Below, one piece after another: positions 8,903 to 17,690 of a stretch of 64,000 nucleotides of DNA. The notes under the pieces are model-generated. The model saw nothing but the letters and a program-made list of their open reading frames with translations. It made no database searches and was not told the DNA's origin. The stretch covers positions 3,224,001-3,288,000 of the forward strand of contig NZ_AP024702.1 of assembly GCF_037076345.1 (NCBI RefSeq), written 5' to 3'. A program made the translations under genes and the position numbers. This stretch comes from Haloferula helveola (GTDB taxonomy: Bacteria > Verrucomicrobiota > Verrucomicrobiia > Verrucomicrobiales > Akkermansiaceae). The first letter of the stretch is position 1. Each line of letters starts with the position of its first letter.

Positions 8903-9478
8903 ATGAAAACCTACTCAAAAATCCGTCGGCCCGGAGGCTTCACGCTGATCGAGCTGCTCGTCGTCATCACGATCGTCGCGGTTCTCGCCGCCATGAGCTT
9001 CGCCGGGGTGAACATCGCGATCAAGCGGGCCCGGACCACCGAAGGCAACGTCGCCGCCTCCGCCATCCACTCCGCGGTGAACAACTTCTACAGCGAATAC
9101 AGCCGCCTTCCGGAAGTTCAGGGCGAGGTGAAGACCGACTCCGGCACCGGAGTGGATCTGCTCCGCATCCTGCTCGCTGACGAAGGTGACGGCTCGGACA
9201 TCGAGAACAGCCGCAAGATCCCGTTCCTCAACACCAAGGAAGGCACCGGCAAGCGCGGTGGCCTCTACTACGGTTCCAACGGCAACACGGTCCAAGGCAT
9301 GTATGACCCCTTCGGTCAGCCCTACACCATCGTGCTGAACACCGACTACGAGGACGTGCTCCGCTTCAGCAAGGGCGGCAAGCAATTCGAACTTCGCGGT
9401 GAGCAGGTCGCGGTCTTCAGCCCGGGTGCTGACCAGGAGCTCGGCACCAAGGACGACATCGCGAGCTTCGCCGACTGA
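8903..9478 (+). CDS. Type II secretion/type IV pilin-like major pseudopilin (GspG-like)
   Basis: A 191-residue protein. The ATG at 8903 gives a short leader MKTYSKIRRPG followed by the prepilin peptidase motif G/FTLIELLVVITIV and a hydrophobic helix. The C-terminal domain has SEYSRLPE, the GKRGGLYY block and a final GADQELGTKDD loop like the calcium loop of GspG. It should be cleaved and methylated by a prepilin peptidase and assembled into a pseudopilus. It has its own terminator, so it is probably monocistronic. A cleavage-less relative is at 4452. Confidence 0.85.
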   Translation: MKTYSKIRRPGGFTLIELLVVITIVAVLAAMSFAGVNIAIKRARTTEGNVAASAIHSAVNNFYSEYSRLPEVQGEVKTDSGTGVDLLRILLADEGDGSDIENSRKIPFLNTKEGTGKRGGLYYGSNGNTVQGMYDPFGQPYTIVLNTDYEDVLRFSKGGKQFELRGEQVAVFSPGADQELGTKDDIASFAD

Positions 9479-9494
9479 TCGGTCCGGATTTTCC

Positions 9495-9528
9495 AAAGCC
9501 CCGCCGCCTCCGGGCCGCGGGGCTTTTT
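9495..9528 (+). terminator. Rho-independent terminator of the pseudopilin gene
   Basis: The stem AAAGCCCCG / CGGGGCTTT encloses a GC-rich loop and runs into TTTTT. It starts 17 bases past the pseudopilin stop. Confidence 0.85.
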
Positions 9529-9549
9529 CGTGTCGAGACGGAAGAGGTC

Positions 9550-9678
9550 GAACCGCAAAGGCGCCAAGACGCAAAGGCCGGACCGACGGAGTTTGAGACT
9601 TTCTCCCCAGCCGCTGCGGGGCCGGCTGAAGTCGGCGGTCCATTTCCGAACCGGAAGCCCTTTGCGCCTTTGCAGTTC
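9550..9678. repeat. Dispersed intergenic repeat with inverted ends
   Basis: The words AACCGCAAAGGCGCCAAGA (about 9550) and its approximate reverse complement TTTGCGCCTTTGCAGTTCC (about 9660) flank a REP-like GCTGAAGTCGGC hairpin. A diverged relative lies near 17467-17550. Function unknown. Confidence 0.45.
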
Positions 9679-9702
9679 CAAAAAGGCAGACCCGGAAGCC
9701 GC

Positions 9703-11427
9703 TTATCTCAGCAGCGTCTCGACGCCCATGGCGGACTTGCGGAGGAACTTCGGCATCGCCTCCTTTTTCCGGGGACGGAAGATCCGGTAGACCAGTCCGA
9801 GGAGGTTGAGCGTGAAGATGTGGTCGATCATCCGGTAGCCGCGTTTGCGCCGGAGCAGGAGTCCCGACAACCAAGCCAGCGTCTGGCGCTTCACCTTGAG
9901 CGGCTCGAAGGAAGTCTTGATGCGGTAGCGCGCGCCCTCGGTGCGCGGCCAGGCAACCTTGTAGGCAGCCTTGGCAGCCTTGATCTGTTGGGCGATCTCG
10001 GGATCGTAGGGGAGGAAGTAGTAGCGTCGCGCGAGGCGGATGATGTGGCAGATGTCGCGCCAGTGGCGGATGTCGCGGACCGGCAGCCGCGCTTCTTCCG
10101 CCAGCTCGATCATCTGGGGAAACAGGTCGCATGCCGCCTCGCCGGCGCGCAACGCCCGTTCGGGATCGCGCACGAAGTGCCGCATGATCTTGCGCACCGC
10201 GTGATTGATGAACAGGCAGTCCCAATACATGTGCAGCAGCGGCGGGATTCGGACCCGCCGGAAGAACAGCTTCTGGCGGGCGAAGTCCTCGATGTAGATC
10301 AGGTCGTGGACGACCGTATCGGCGCAGCGCAGCAACTCGAGCGTGGCGACGGCCCGGTCCTCGCCGACGAAATCCCGGACCGCTTCCTCGACCGGTTGCC
10401 GGTCCCGGAAAACGCGCAGCGCGACGAAGGTGTTGAGCCGGATCCACGTGTCGTCGCCGGCGTTCTTGAGAAATGGCAGCCGGCGGAAGCGGTGCCAGCC
10501 GCCGGTCTGGCACCACACGGACATGCCGACGACATTCTCCGCGCCTTCGAGTTCGCGCGCGAATTTCTCGCAGTCCCAGCCGATGAACGAGGGATACTCG
10601 CCGGCGCCCTCGTACTCGCGTCGGGCCTGTAGCTCGATGATCTTCGGGTGCGGAGTGCGGAAGAACGCGCGGTTGAGGGGCAGGTAGCGGAAGAAGTCGC
10701 TCTCGCCGTGTTTCATCGAAACGATGAACCGGGGCGAGTCGATCCCTTTCAGCGTCTCCGCCAAGGTCTTGCGGTGCCAGATCAGGTCGCCGATGCGGTG
10801 GGCGCCGACCGTCCACGTCCGCAGGATCAGATCGCGCTCCTTTTCCTCGAAAAGCGGCACCATCCGACGCAGCAGCCGGTTGGTCTCGGCGGCGGACGTC
10901 AGGTGCAGCCGGGTGTGAATCGGATCCTTTACGTCCACCCCGTCGCTTTCGCCGATCCGCAGGATGATCCCGGCGATGAGCGGGAAGTCGTCGAGCAGAT
11001 CGGAAACCAGACCGAGGAAGTAGTCCTCCAGTTTCCGGTGATCGCCGCCCATTTCGGCTTCGATCGCCGGGGTCAGCGGGATGATGTCGGAGGTCAGGTA
11101 GATTTTCAGCCCGAACTCGTCGAGAATCGGGAAGATCCGGGAGAATTCCTCGCGAAAGGCCTCGATCCGGCGGGCGATGTCCTCTTCGTGCAGCGGGTGG
11201 GGGGCGAGGTGGGCGAGATCGTCGAGGGTAACGGCGTTGTATCCGATCGCCGAGACCTCGCCGGCGAACTGGCGGAGGTCGTCGCGGATCCGGTCCCACT
11301 GGCGCTGCCGCGCCTCGCCTTCGGTGGCGAGATGGGTGAACGGAATCTTGGACCAGTTGATGCGGCGCTTTTCGTAGCCACGGAAAAACGGGCCGATCGC
11401 GTCGATCAGGAGCAGGCGTGGCGGCAT
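9703..11427 (-). CDS. Conserved protein of unknown function, possibly a TIM-barrel glycosidase-like enzyme
   Basis: A 574-residue protein without a signal peptide. The ATG at 11427 (MPPRLLLIDAIGPFF) is preferred to an upstream TTG. The order of strand-helix units, including YNAVTLDDLAHLAPHP, FGLKIYLTSDI, IAGIILRIGESDGVD and GMSVWCQTGGWHRF, resembles a TIM-barrel such as alpha-glucuronidase-like (GH67) enzymes, with candidate acidic residues in LRIGESDG. That link is only an impression. It is divergent from the GspH operon. Confidence 0.5.
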   Translation of the reverse strand: MPPRLLLIDAIGPFFRGYEKRRINWSKIPFTHLATEGEARQRQWDRIRDDLRQFAGEVSAIGYNAVTLDDLAHLAPHPLHEEDIARRIEAFREEFSRIFPILDEFGLKIYLTSDIIPLTPAIEAEMGGDHRKLEDYFLGLVSDLLDDFPLIAGIILRIGESDGVDVKDPIHTRLHLTSAAETNRLLRRMVPLFEEKERDLILRTWTVGAHRIGDLIWHRKTLAETLKGIDSPRFIVSMKHGESDFFRYLPLNRAFFRTPHPKIIELQARREYEGAGEYPSFIGWDCEKFARELEGAENVVGMSVWCQTGGWHRFRRLPFLKNAGDDTWIRLNTFVALRVFRDRQPVEEAVRDFVGEDRAVATLELLRCADTVVHDLIYIEDFARQKLFFRRVRIPPLLHMYWDCLFINHAVRKIMRHFVRDPERALRAGEAACDLFPQMIELAEEARLPVRDIRHWRDICHIIRLARRYYFLPYDPEIAQQIKAAKAAYKVAWPRTEGARYRIKTSFEPLKVKRQTLAWLSGLLLRRKRGYRMIDHIFTLNLLGLVYRIFRPRKKEAMPKFLRKSAMGVETLLR

Positions 11428-11580
11428 CTGGCCCGGGAGGGAACGGATTCTCAACGATTTAGGGAACTCCGGTCGGTTGACGGGATCGTCACATTCGCCG
11501 CTTTGTGGCGCAGCCCGTGCTGGGTGATGGAGAGACGGTTTTTTTGCGGGCAGCGCAGCTTTTCCGCTCCTATTTTGTTG

Positions 11581-12219
11581 ATGTCCATGGTGCGGGGAAT
11601 TGCGCGATCCAAATGCCGAACGTCAGGGTTCACCCTGGTCGAGCTCGTGGCCGTGATCGCGATCGTGATCGTCCTGCTGACGATCGCCGTGAGCCTGCTC
11701 GGGAACACCCGTGGCGAGGCGCTCCGCAGCGGGTCCGAGCAGTTCTCGTCCTTGGTCGAGCAGGCCCGGACCTCGGCCATCACGCGGCGGCGGCCGGTCG
11801 CGATGGCGATCGCCGAGCCCGGAACCGCGGGCTTCGACGACGACCAGTGCCGGATCGGGCTGTTCGAATTGGACGAATGGAAGGAAGGCGAGGCCGTGTC
11901 GGGACGTTTGATCCAGCGATGGCATTCCCTTCCGGACGGTATCGTGTTTTTCGGCGGCGAGGTCGACTCGCTGGCCAATGTGAAGGATGCGGCCAGCGTC
12001 AATTTGACGTGGAAGAACGGCAGCGAGAGCGCGGAGTTTCCCGCCTTGGTCTTCAGCGCCCGGGGCGGCCTGCTTGCGCCGCCGGGGTCGGAGTCGGTGG
12101 TGGTGGCGCTCGGAAACGGGACCTATCGCAACGGCGAGGCGGTCCGTACGGGATCAAGCGGCGACCGGACGATCCGGATCGGCCGCGTGGTGGCGCGGGC
12201 ATGGAATCTCGAGTCATGA
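11581..12219 (+). CDS. GspH-like pseudopilin
   Basis: A 212-residue minor pseudopilin. Its leader ends TSG and is followed by FTLVELVAVIAIVIVLLTIAV, fitting prepilin cleavage at G/F. The mature part has a GspH-like beta-rich domain with ITRRRPVAMAI (about residue 65). A second ATG six bases later (11587) is possible. First gene of an overlapping operon with the I-, J- and K-like genes. Confidence 0.8.
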   Translation: MSMVRGIARSKCRTSGFTLVELVAVIAIVIVLLTIAVSLLGNTRGEALRSGSEQFSSLVEQARTSAITRRRPVAMAIAEPGTAGFDDDQCRIGLFELDEWKEGEAVSGRLIQRWHSLPDGIVFFGGEVDSLANVKDAASVNLTWKNGSESAEFPALVFSARGGLLAPPGSESVVVALGNGTYRNGEAVRTGSSGDRTIRIGRVVARAWNLES

Positions 12220-12707
12220 CCCAGCGCCGACCGACATCCCGCCCGTCAGGCGTCTCGTTGCTCGAAACGGTGATCGCCATCGGCGTGCTCGCAATCGTGA
12301 TCCCGCTGGCACTTGCCGCCATGGGGAAAGCGGGCGATACCGGTGGCACAGCCCGCGCCGAGTCCCGCGCACCGGCGATCGCCGAGTGGTGCCTCATGGA
12401 GCTCGAAGCGGCGAGGAAGGGCGAGTCGCCGGTGCTCGACGAGATCGAGGCCGACCAGGCGTTTCCCTCGGCCGGCCAGGTGATCGCGCTCGCCTTCGAC
12501 CGCGAAGGGGAACTCATTTCGGACCTCAATGGCGCCGAGTACGAGGACGGAATCAACAAGCTCGAGGGAGAGCGGATTTTCTACATTGCGACGCTGTCGG
12601 GCCGCCCGGAGGACACCGGCGTGACGATCACCGTGAAAGTCGAGCACCCCGCCGTGCTCCCGGCCGAACGCCGCGATTCGGTGGCCTTCCACACGATTCT
12701 GCCATGA
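12216..12707 (+). CDS. GspI-like pseudopilin
   Basis: A 163-residue protein with the prepilin motif SG/VSLLETVIAIGVLAIVI. The ATG overlaps the upstream stop (ATGA), which supports this start and translational coupling. It takes the place of GspI in the H-I-J-K order and would form the pseudopilus tip complex. Confidence 0.78.
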   Translation: MTQRRPTSRPSGVSLLETVIAIGVLAIVIPLALAAMGKAGDTGGTARAESRAPAIAEWCLMELEAARKGESPVLDEIEADQAFPSAGQVIALAFDREGELISDLNGAEYEDGINKLEGERIFYIATLSGRPEDTGVTITVKVEHPAVLPAERRDSVAFHTILP

Positions 12708-13441
12708 TGCGCCGCGCCGGATTCACCCTCGTCGAGCTGATGGTCTCGATGGCCCTCGGGATGCTCGTGCTGCTCCTCGGAGTCGCGGGCTTGCGCGCGG
12801 TCGGGGAAGGCTACGGGCGGGGGACCGACGGGGTCGCGTCGGAGCGCGAGGCGCGGGCGATCCTGACCCAGGCGGCCGAGGATCTTTCGAAGGCGGTCCG
12901 GGGACGGGAGATGGTCTTCGGCGGATCGACCGACGCGTGGCGCAAGGACCGGCTCGGATTCCTCTGCCTCCAACCGGATGACGCGCAGTCAGACAGCGAA
13001 CGGGTCGGTGACCTGTGTGCCGTCGTTTACTACATCAAGGACCTGAAGATCGGCCGCGACACGGTGCGCTGTCTGCTGCGTGGATTCCGTGGCAGTGACG
13101 AGACTTTCGAAGCGCTCCGGACCGGCAACGAGTCATCGTTGTTCGTCGGTGAGCCGGCGGACGAGCCGGTGGCCTTCGGGGTGCTTGCGTTCAAGGTCGA
13201 GCCCAGCGTGCGGGGCGCCGACGGCGAGTGGGAGGACTGGCAGCAAACGGCTGATCCCGACTGGGTCGGACCCGACGCGGTCCGGCTGGTGCTGGTGGTC
13301 GCCCGCCGCGAGCTGGTCGCCAAACTCCGGGACACCGGCGCGTGGGACAACAGCCCTCTGCTCGGCGATCCGGACGACGCGGAGTTTTCCGACCAACTCG
13401 AGACTTACGAGATTTTCCAACCCTTCGGGCATGACTCCTAA
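12704..13441 (+). CDS. GspJ-like pseudopilin
   Basis: A 245-residue protein beginning MMRRAG/FTLVELMVSMALGMLV, a typical prepilin leader. It overlaps the preceding gene by ATGA. The large beta-rich mature domain and its place before the K-like gene fit GspJ. Confidence 0.78.
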   Translation: MMRRAGFTLVELMVSMALGMLVLLLGVAGLRAVGEGYGRGTDGVASEREARAILTQAAEDLSKAVRGREMVFGGSTDAWRKDRLGFLCLQPDDAQSDSERVGDLCAVVYYIKDLKIGRDTVRCLLRGFRGSDETFEALRTGNESSLFVGEPADEPVAFGVLAFKVEPSVRGADGEWEDWQQTADPDWVGPDAVRLVLVVARRELVAKLRDTGAWDNSPLLGDPDDAEFSDQLETYEIFQPFGHDS

Positions 13442-16391
13442 ACGTTCCACGTCGCGTTCGCGAAAGGGCTTCACGCTGGCCGCGGTCCTCGTGGTCATGG
13501 CGGCGATCCTGCTGCTCTCGGTCGGCGTGCTGGCGGTGGTCGGCATCGAGCGCAAGACGGCGCGCTCGTACGTCGATGTGAAACGCGCCGAGTGGATCGC
13601 CCGTGCCGGCGTCGAGCAGGTCCGCACGCTGCTTCGCGAGGAGGCCGACAACGACGACTTCCTCATCTTCGCCAAGCCGGGCGAAGCCGAGGCGGGCTCG
13701 ACGAAGGATGTGCTCGACTACCTCTACCTCGCCCGAGGCGAAGGCGGTGGCGAGGATACCCGCTACACGATCTTTCCGCTCTTCACCGCGGATGAGGAAT
13801 CGCGCGAGGTGAGCGATCTCGACGCGCTTCCCGATCCCGCGAGCTGGGTTTCGGAGGCGGCTGAGGATTTCCAGCCGCGGAAGTGGGGCCAGGATGCGCG
13901 GGTCGCGTGGATCCCGGTCGAAGACGACGACGGTCGCCTGGTCGGACGCTACGCGATGTGGGTCGAGGACCTGCAGGCGAAGATCGACGGTCGCACGGCC
14001 GGCAACGACAACGACGAAGGAAAGCACGCGCGGGCGGCCTACCCGTTGCCGGCGCCGGGAGTCGATCTCGATGAGACCGTCGAGCGCACCGAGGTCGCGG
14101 CCTTTGCTCTGGATCCGCAAGTCGAGGGCGACGTCGACACCAGCCAGCTCGATGACCGTGTGATCGATGGCGAGCGGGTGCTCATTTCGCCGGAGTCGAT
14201 TCTCGCAGCGGCCGAGTTCCAGCCGCCGCTTGAGCGCGATGACGACGGTCGGCTTGAGGACTTGCAGGCGCGGGCGATCGAGGAGTCGATGAACTCCGGT
14301 ACGGAGCCGTATTTTGAGCGTCCGACCGTGCCGTTCGCACCGGGGATCGATGTCGCCGCGGCGGGTCAGCCCAAGCTCAACCTCAACGCCCTGCTGGCCA
14401 AGGAGCGGGAGAGCGCGATCAGCGACTTCGCCGAATGGGTCGAGACCGCCTTGCCGGAATTCGAGGAACGCAAGGGCGGGTTTCCCGACAACTATCTGAA
14501 GACGCTGGCGGCGAACGCCTTTGACTATGCCGACGAAGATAGCGACGGAACGGTCGTGGCCGACAGCCACCGCGGTCTCGATGCCTACCCACTGGTCAGC
14601 GAGCACCTCGTTCGTTTCCGCTGGGAGGACATCGAGGTCGAGGACGGTCGCAAGTATCTCGTCCTCAGCGGAACGGTCTTTGCCGAACTCTGGAACATGA
14701 GCGACCAGCCGGTTTCGGGTGAGTTCGAGATCAGCTACGAGACGAACTACTCGTTCGATCTTGGCGTGGTGCCCGACCTCAACCTCGGCAGCCCCGACTT
14801 CCTCGAGGACCCCGACATTGCGTCGCCCCAACTGAAGAAGGAAGGCGGCTACTACTGGCTGCCCGCCCAGAGCATCACGCTGGAGCCGAACCAGTACAAG
14901 CTGATCAACTGCGGCAAGGTCGTGTATACGATCGATTCGGGGCCGTCGTCGGTCTTCATCCCGAGTCCGATCGCGCTGCGCGGCGAGGACGAGGGCGAGG
15001 TCGGCTACCGGATGAAGTGGAACGGGACCATCGTCGATCAGGCGCGGGGCAACGTGAAGCATCCGGACCTGATCATGAACTACCCGCGCGACACCCAGAG
15101 CCAGCCGCGGCAGGGGATCTGGACTACGATTCCCGGGCACAGCTACTCGATCGGGCGTTTCGATTACGTCAACAACATGGGCGACCCGCGGATCGCCTAC
15201 TACGTCGGCATCGCGCAGGACCCGAACGACTATCCCGACAACTACAGCCCGAACCGCAGGACGATTCGCTGGGGCAACGTTTACTTCGGCGACTCGTCGA
15301 CCAAGCCGAAGGTCTACGGCCGCGTGATGCCGTCGGAATGGCCGGATTGCGGGCACAACACGTCGTATGGCTATCTGCCTCCAGCGGTCCAGGCCGGTCG
15401 GGCGGGAAGCCGGGGCGACGAACGGATTGATCCCGACGACCCGCAGTTCTTCCGCAACCTGCCGGACGTCGAGCCTCTCAAGGCGCCGATGCGGATCTCG
15501 AACCGCGGCCGCTTTTTCAGCGCGACCGAACTCGGCCGGGTCTACGACCCCGTGATGTGGGTGCCGACCTACGATCGCTCAAGCGATACTGCGCAGATTC
15601 GCGACGGCCGGATGCCGAGCAGCCAGACCCGCTGGCCGCTGGTCGAACTCGGATCACCGGTGAACGACCACTATGGTGGCGGCAACTCGCTGAGGATCGG
15701 CCGTCCGGAGCACCCGCGGTTCGTCGAACCCGGGTTGCACGCCGCGCACCTGCTCGACCTCTTCCACACCGGGGTCGGAAACGCGGTCGATCGCGAGGAT
15801 GTCGAAGGCAACCTCGCATGGATGGAAGGCCGGGTGAATCTGAACACCGCAGGTCGCGACGCGCTGAGGGCGCTCGCGGTCGGGCTACTTCAGCAGGACC
15901 CCGAGCTTTCGCGCCGACTGAGCAATTCCCACCGGCCCACCGACCAAATGGCGCCTCCGATCCAACCGCTCGAACTTGGAACTCCGGCGGTTTCGCGCGC
16001 CGCCGACGTGATTGCCGACGCGATCATCCGCGAAAGGCCGATCGTTTCCGCCGCTCAGCTTGCGGCGGTCGAGAACGTCCAGGAGGAACCGGTTTTCGGA
16101 AATGAGGAGCTCTATTCGATCGGTGACCGCGTCGAGTGGAGCGACTCCGCCGCCGAAGAGGTCTTCGCCCGCGTTTACAACAGCTCGACCCTTCGTTCGC
16201 GGAACTTCCGCGTGTGGGTCGTCGGTCAGGCACTCACGCCACTCGCACCCGGTTCCAACGCCGTGCCCGAAGTGCTGGCCGAGTCGCGGAAGGTCTTCAA
16301 CGTGTTCGCCGATCCCGGGGAACGGCTCGCCGATGGCGGCATCGATTCCCGCAACTTCCGTCCCGTCATTCTCCATGAAAACGATTTCTAA
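13431..16391 (+). CDS. Oversized GspK-like pseudopilin
   Basis: A 986-residue protein, much longer than proteobacterial GspK (about 320). The leader ends RKG and is followed by FTLAAVLVVMAAILLLSVGVLA, with KTARSYVDVKRAEWIARAGVEQVRTLL as in GspK/PilX. The C-terminal part contains MEGRVNLNTAGRDALRAL, a helix-hairpin-helix-like element seen in GspK. The middle (about 250-800) is a large insertion with no recognised domain. It starts inside the J-like gene (11-base overlap). Confidence 0.75.
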   Translation: MTPKRSTSRSRKGFTLAAVLVVMAAILLLSVGVLAVVGIERKTARSYVDVKRAEWIARAGVEQVRTLLREEADNDDFLIFAKPGEAEAGSTKDVLDYLYLARGEGGGEDTRYTIFPLFTADEESREVSDLDALPDPASWVSEAAEDFQPRKWGQDARVAWIPVEDDDGRLVGRYAMWVEDLQAKIDGRTAGNDNDEGKHARAAYPLPAPGVDLDETVERTEVAAFALDPQVEGDVDTSQLDDRVIDGERVLISPESILAAAEFQPPLERDDDGRLEDLQARAIEESMNSGTEPYFERPTVPFAPGIDVAAAGQPKLNLNALLAKERESAISDFAEWVETALPEFEERKGGFPDNYLKTLAANAFDYADEDSDGTVVADSHRGLDAYPLVSEHLVRFRWEDIEVEDGRKYLVLSGTVFAELWNMSDQPVSGEFEISYETNYSFDLGVVPDLNLGSPDFLEDPDIASPQLKKEGGYYWLPAQSITLEPNQYKLINCGKVVYTIDSGPSSVFIPSPIALRGEDEGEVGYRMKWNGTIVDQARGNVKHPDLIMNYPRDTQSQPRQGIWTTIPGHSYSIGRFDYVNNMGDPRIAYYVGIAQDPNDYPDNYSPNRRTIRWGNVYFGDSSTKPKVYGRVMPSEWPDCGHNTSYGYLPPAVQAGRAGSRGDERIDPDDPQFFRNLPDVEPLKAPMRISNRGRFFSATELGRVYDPVMWVPTYDRSSDTAQIRDGRMPSSQTRWPLVELGSPVNDHYGGGNSLRIGRPEHPRFVEPGLHAAHLLDLFHTGVGNAVDREDVEGNLAWMEGRVNLNTAGRDALRALAVGLLQQDPELSRRLSNSHRPTDQMAPPIQPLELGTPAVSRAADVIADAIIRERPIVSAAQLAAVENVQEEPVFGNEELYSIGDRVEWSDSAAEEVFARVYNSSTLRSRNFRVWVVGQALTPLAPGSNAVPEVLAESRKVFNVFADPGERLADGGIDSRNFRPVILHENDF

Positions 16392-17058
16392 GCTTGTCGC
16401 CAGCCTGTGCCTCTTCGCCTTCGTCCACGCGCAGGACGGACCGCCGCAGGTCGGCTTCATTCGCCTCGTCAATGCCGTCGGACCGGGCGAAGGCAACACC
16501 CACCTGAAGGTCGATGGAGAGGATCTATACGCGAAGGGTTACAAGCTCGGGCAGCGGACCGGAGGCATCGGATTGAAGTCCGGCAGCCACAAGATTGCCG
16601 TGACCAAGGACGGAGTGGAAACCGGCGAGACGTCGGTCAACGTGGCAACCGGAGAAACGACCACCCTGATCGGCTTCGCGGAAAAGGTGGAGACCGAGGA
16701 CGAGGAAGAGCCGTTCAAATGGCAGGCGCGGATCCTCAAGCTCAAGCAGAAGGACGCCGAGCGCGGCTATCGTCTGACGGTTGTCAGTGTCTGCGCGTTG
16801 CCTGAGGTCACCTTTCGTATCGCGACCGAGGCGCGGCAGTCACTCGAGACGAAGTCGGTGAAGCGGTTCAATACGACAACCGTCGACCTTGGCGAGGCAC
16901 GTGGCGATGTCGAGATCCGGCTGCAAGGAGCGGAGGAAGCCCTGTGCGGAATGTCTTTCGACGAACCCGGCAGCTACGTCGCGGTCTTCTATGACGACGG
17001 CGAGGGCAAGATCCGCGCCATGACCTTCTACGATCCGAAGTTCGTGATCGCCGGTTGA
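16375..17058 (+). CDS. Secreted protein encoded with the pseudopilins
   Basis: A 227-residue protein with a signal peptide (about 1-20, ending VHAQD). The body has FIRLVNAVGPGEGNTHLKV and repeated beta-strand segments, similar to DUF4397-like immunoglobulin folds that bind nothing known. It overlaps the K-like gene by 17 bases, so the two are co-translated. Function unknown; a role in the secretion apparatus is inferred only from position. Confidence 0.6.
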   Translation: MKTISKLVASLCLFAFVHAQDGPPQVGFIRLVNAVGPGEGNTHLKVDGEDLYAKGYKLGQRTGGIGLKSGSHKIAVTKDGVETGETSVNVATGETTTLIGFAEKVETEDEEEPFKWQARILKLKQKDAERGYRLTVVSVCALPEVTFRIATEARQSLETKSVKRFNTTTVDLGEARGDVEIRLQGAEEALCGMSFDEPGSYVAVFYDDGEGKIRAMTFYDPKFVIAG

Positions 17059-17114
17059 GCCGGACATTCCCGCTGGTCGGACCGGCGGATTTGTTGCGTC
17101 TTGGGGTCGCCGCA

Positions 17115-17435
17115 ATGAAGGAACTTATCCGCGACTCCGACCTTACCAAGGTCACCTATTTCCGGAACCTGTTGGAAGGCGAGGGGATCGCGACGATGAT
17201 GCGCAACGAACATCTCCAGTCGTCCGGTCTGGCGGAGATCCCAATCCCCGAATTCTTCCCCGCGTTGTGCGTGATGGCTGACGAAGACTACGAGCGCGCC
17301 CTCGGCATCATCCGGGATCACATCGAGTCGAACCGGGAGCGCTCCGACGAGGAGGTCGCATGCAAGGGATGCGGTGAGATGAATCCGGGCAACTTCGACA
17401 TCTGCTGGTCCTGCGGTGGAGAGATCTCAGGCTAA
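17115..17435 (+). CDS. DUF2007 domain protein with C-terminal zinc ribbon
   Basis: A 106-residue protein. Residues 1-75 match the DUF2007 type (signal-transducing PII-like fold; KVTYFRNLLEGEGIATMMRNEH), and the C-terminus has CKGCGEMNPGNFDICWSCG, a CxxC-CxxC zinc ribbon. The start at 17115 gives the family N-terminus. Possibly the last gene of the pseudopilin operon. Role unknown. Confidence 0.75.
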   Translation: MKELIRDSDLTKVTYFRNLLEGEGIATMMRNEHLQSSGLAEIPIPEFFPALCVMADEDYERALGIIRDHIESNRERSDEEVACKGCGEMNPGNFDICWSCGGEISG

Positions 17436-17562
17436 GCCGACTGATCCGCGTTCTGGCCACGCGACAATTGACCGAACCGTAAAAGCGCAAAGCAGAGGAA
17501 TTTCAAAACCTGCGTCCGCCCGGCCTTCGCGTCTTGGCGACTTTGCGGTTCATTCCGGCGCC

Positions 17563-17650
17563 GAAGGCGCTGTGGAGAGCGGCTTTGTAAGCCGCGCATT
17601 TGATTGAGAATCCAGGTATGATGCCGCGGCTTGCAAAGCCGCTCTCCATA
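17563..17650. repeat. REP-like palindromes
   Basis: GGAGAGCGGCTTTGTAAGCCGC and its partner GCGGCTTGCAAAGCCGCTCTCC face each other across about 35 bases, near the end of the DUF2254 gene. Another pair of the same family lies at 19084-19167. The pair resembles a REP doublet. Confidence 0.6.
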
Positions 17651-17690
17651 CTATGCCCACGTCGGGCGAGCCAATGCTGCCGAGTCGACC

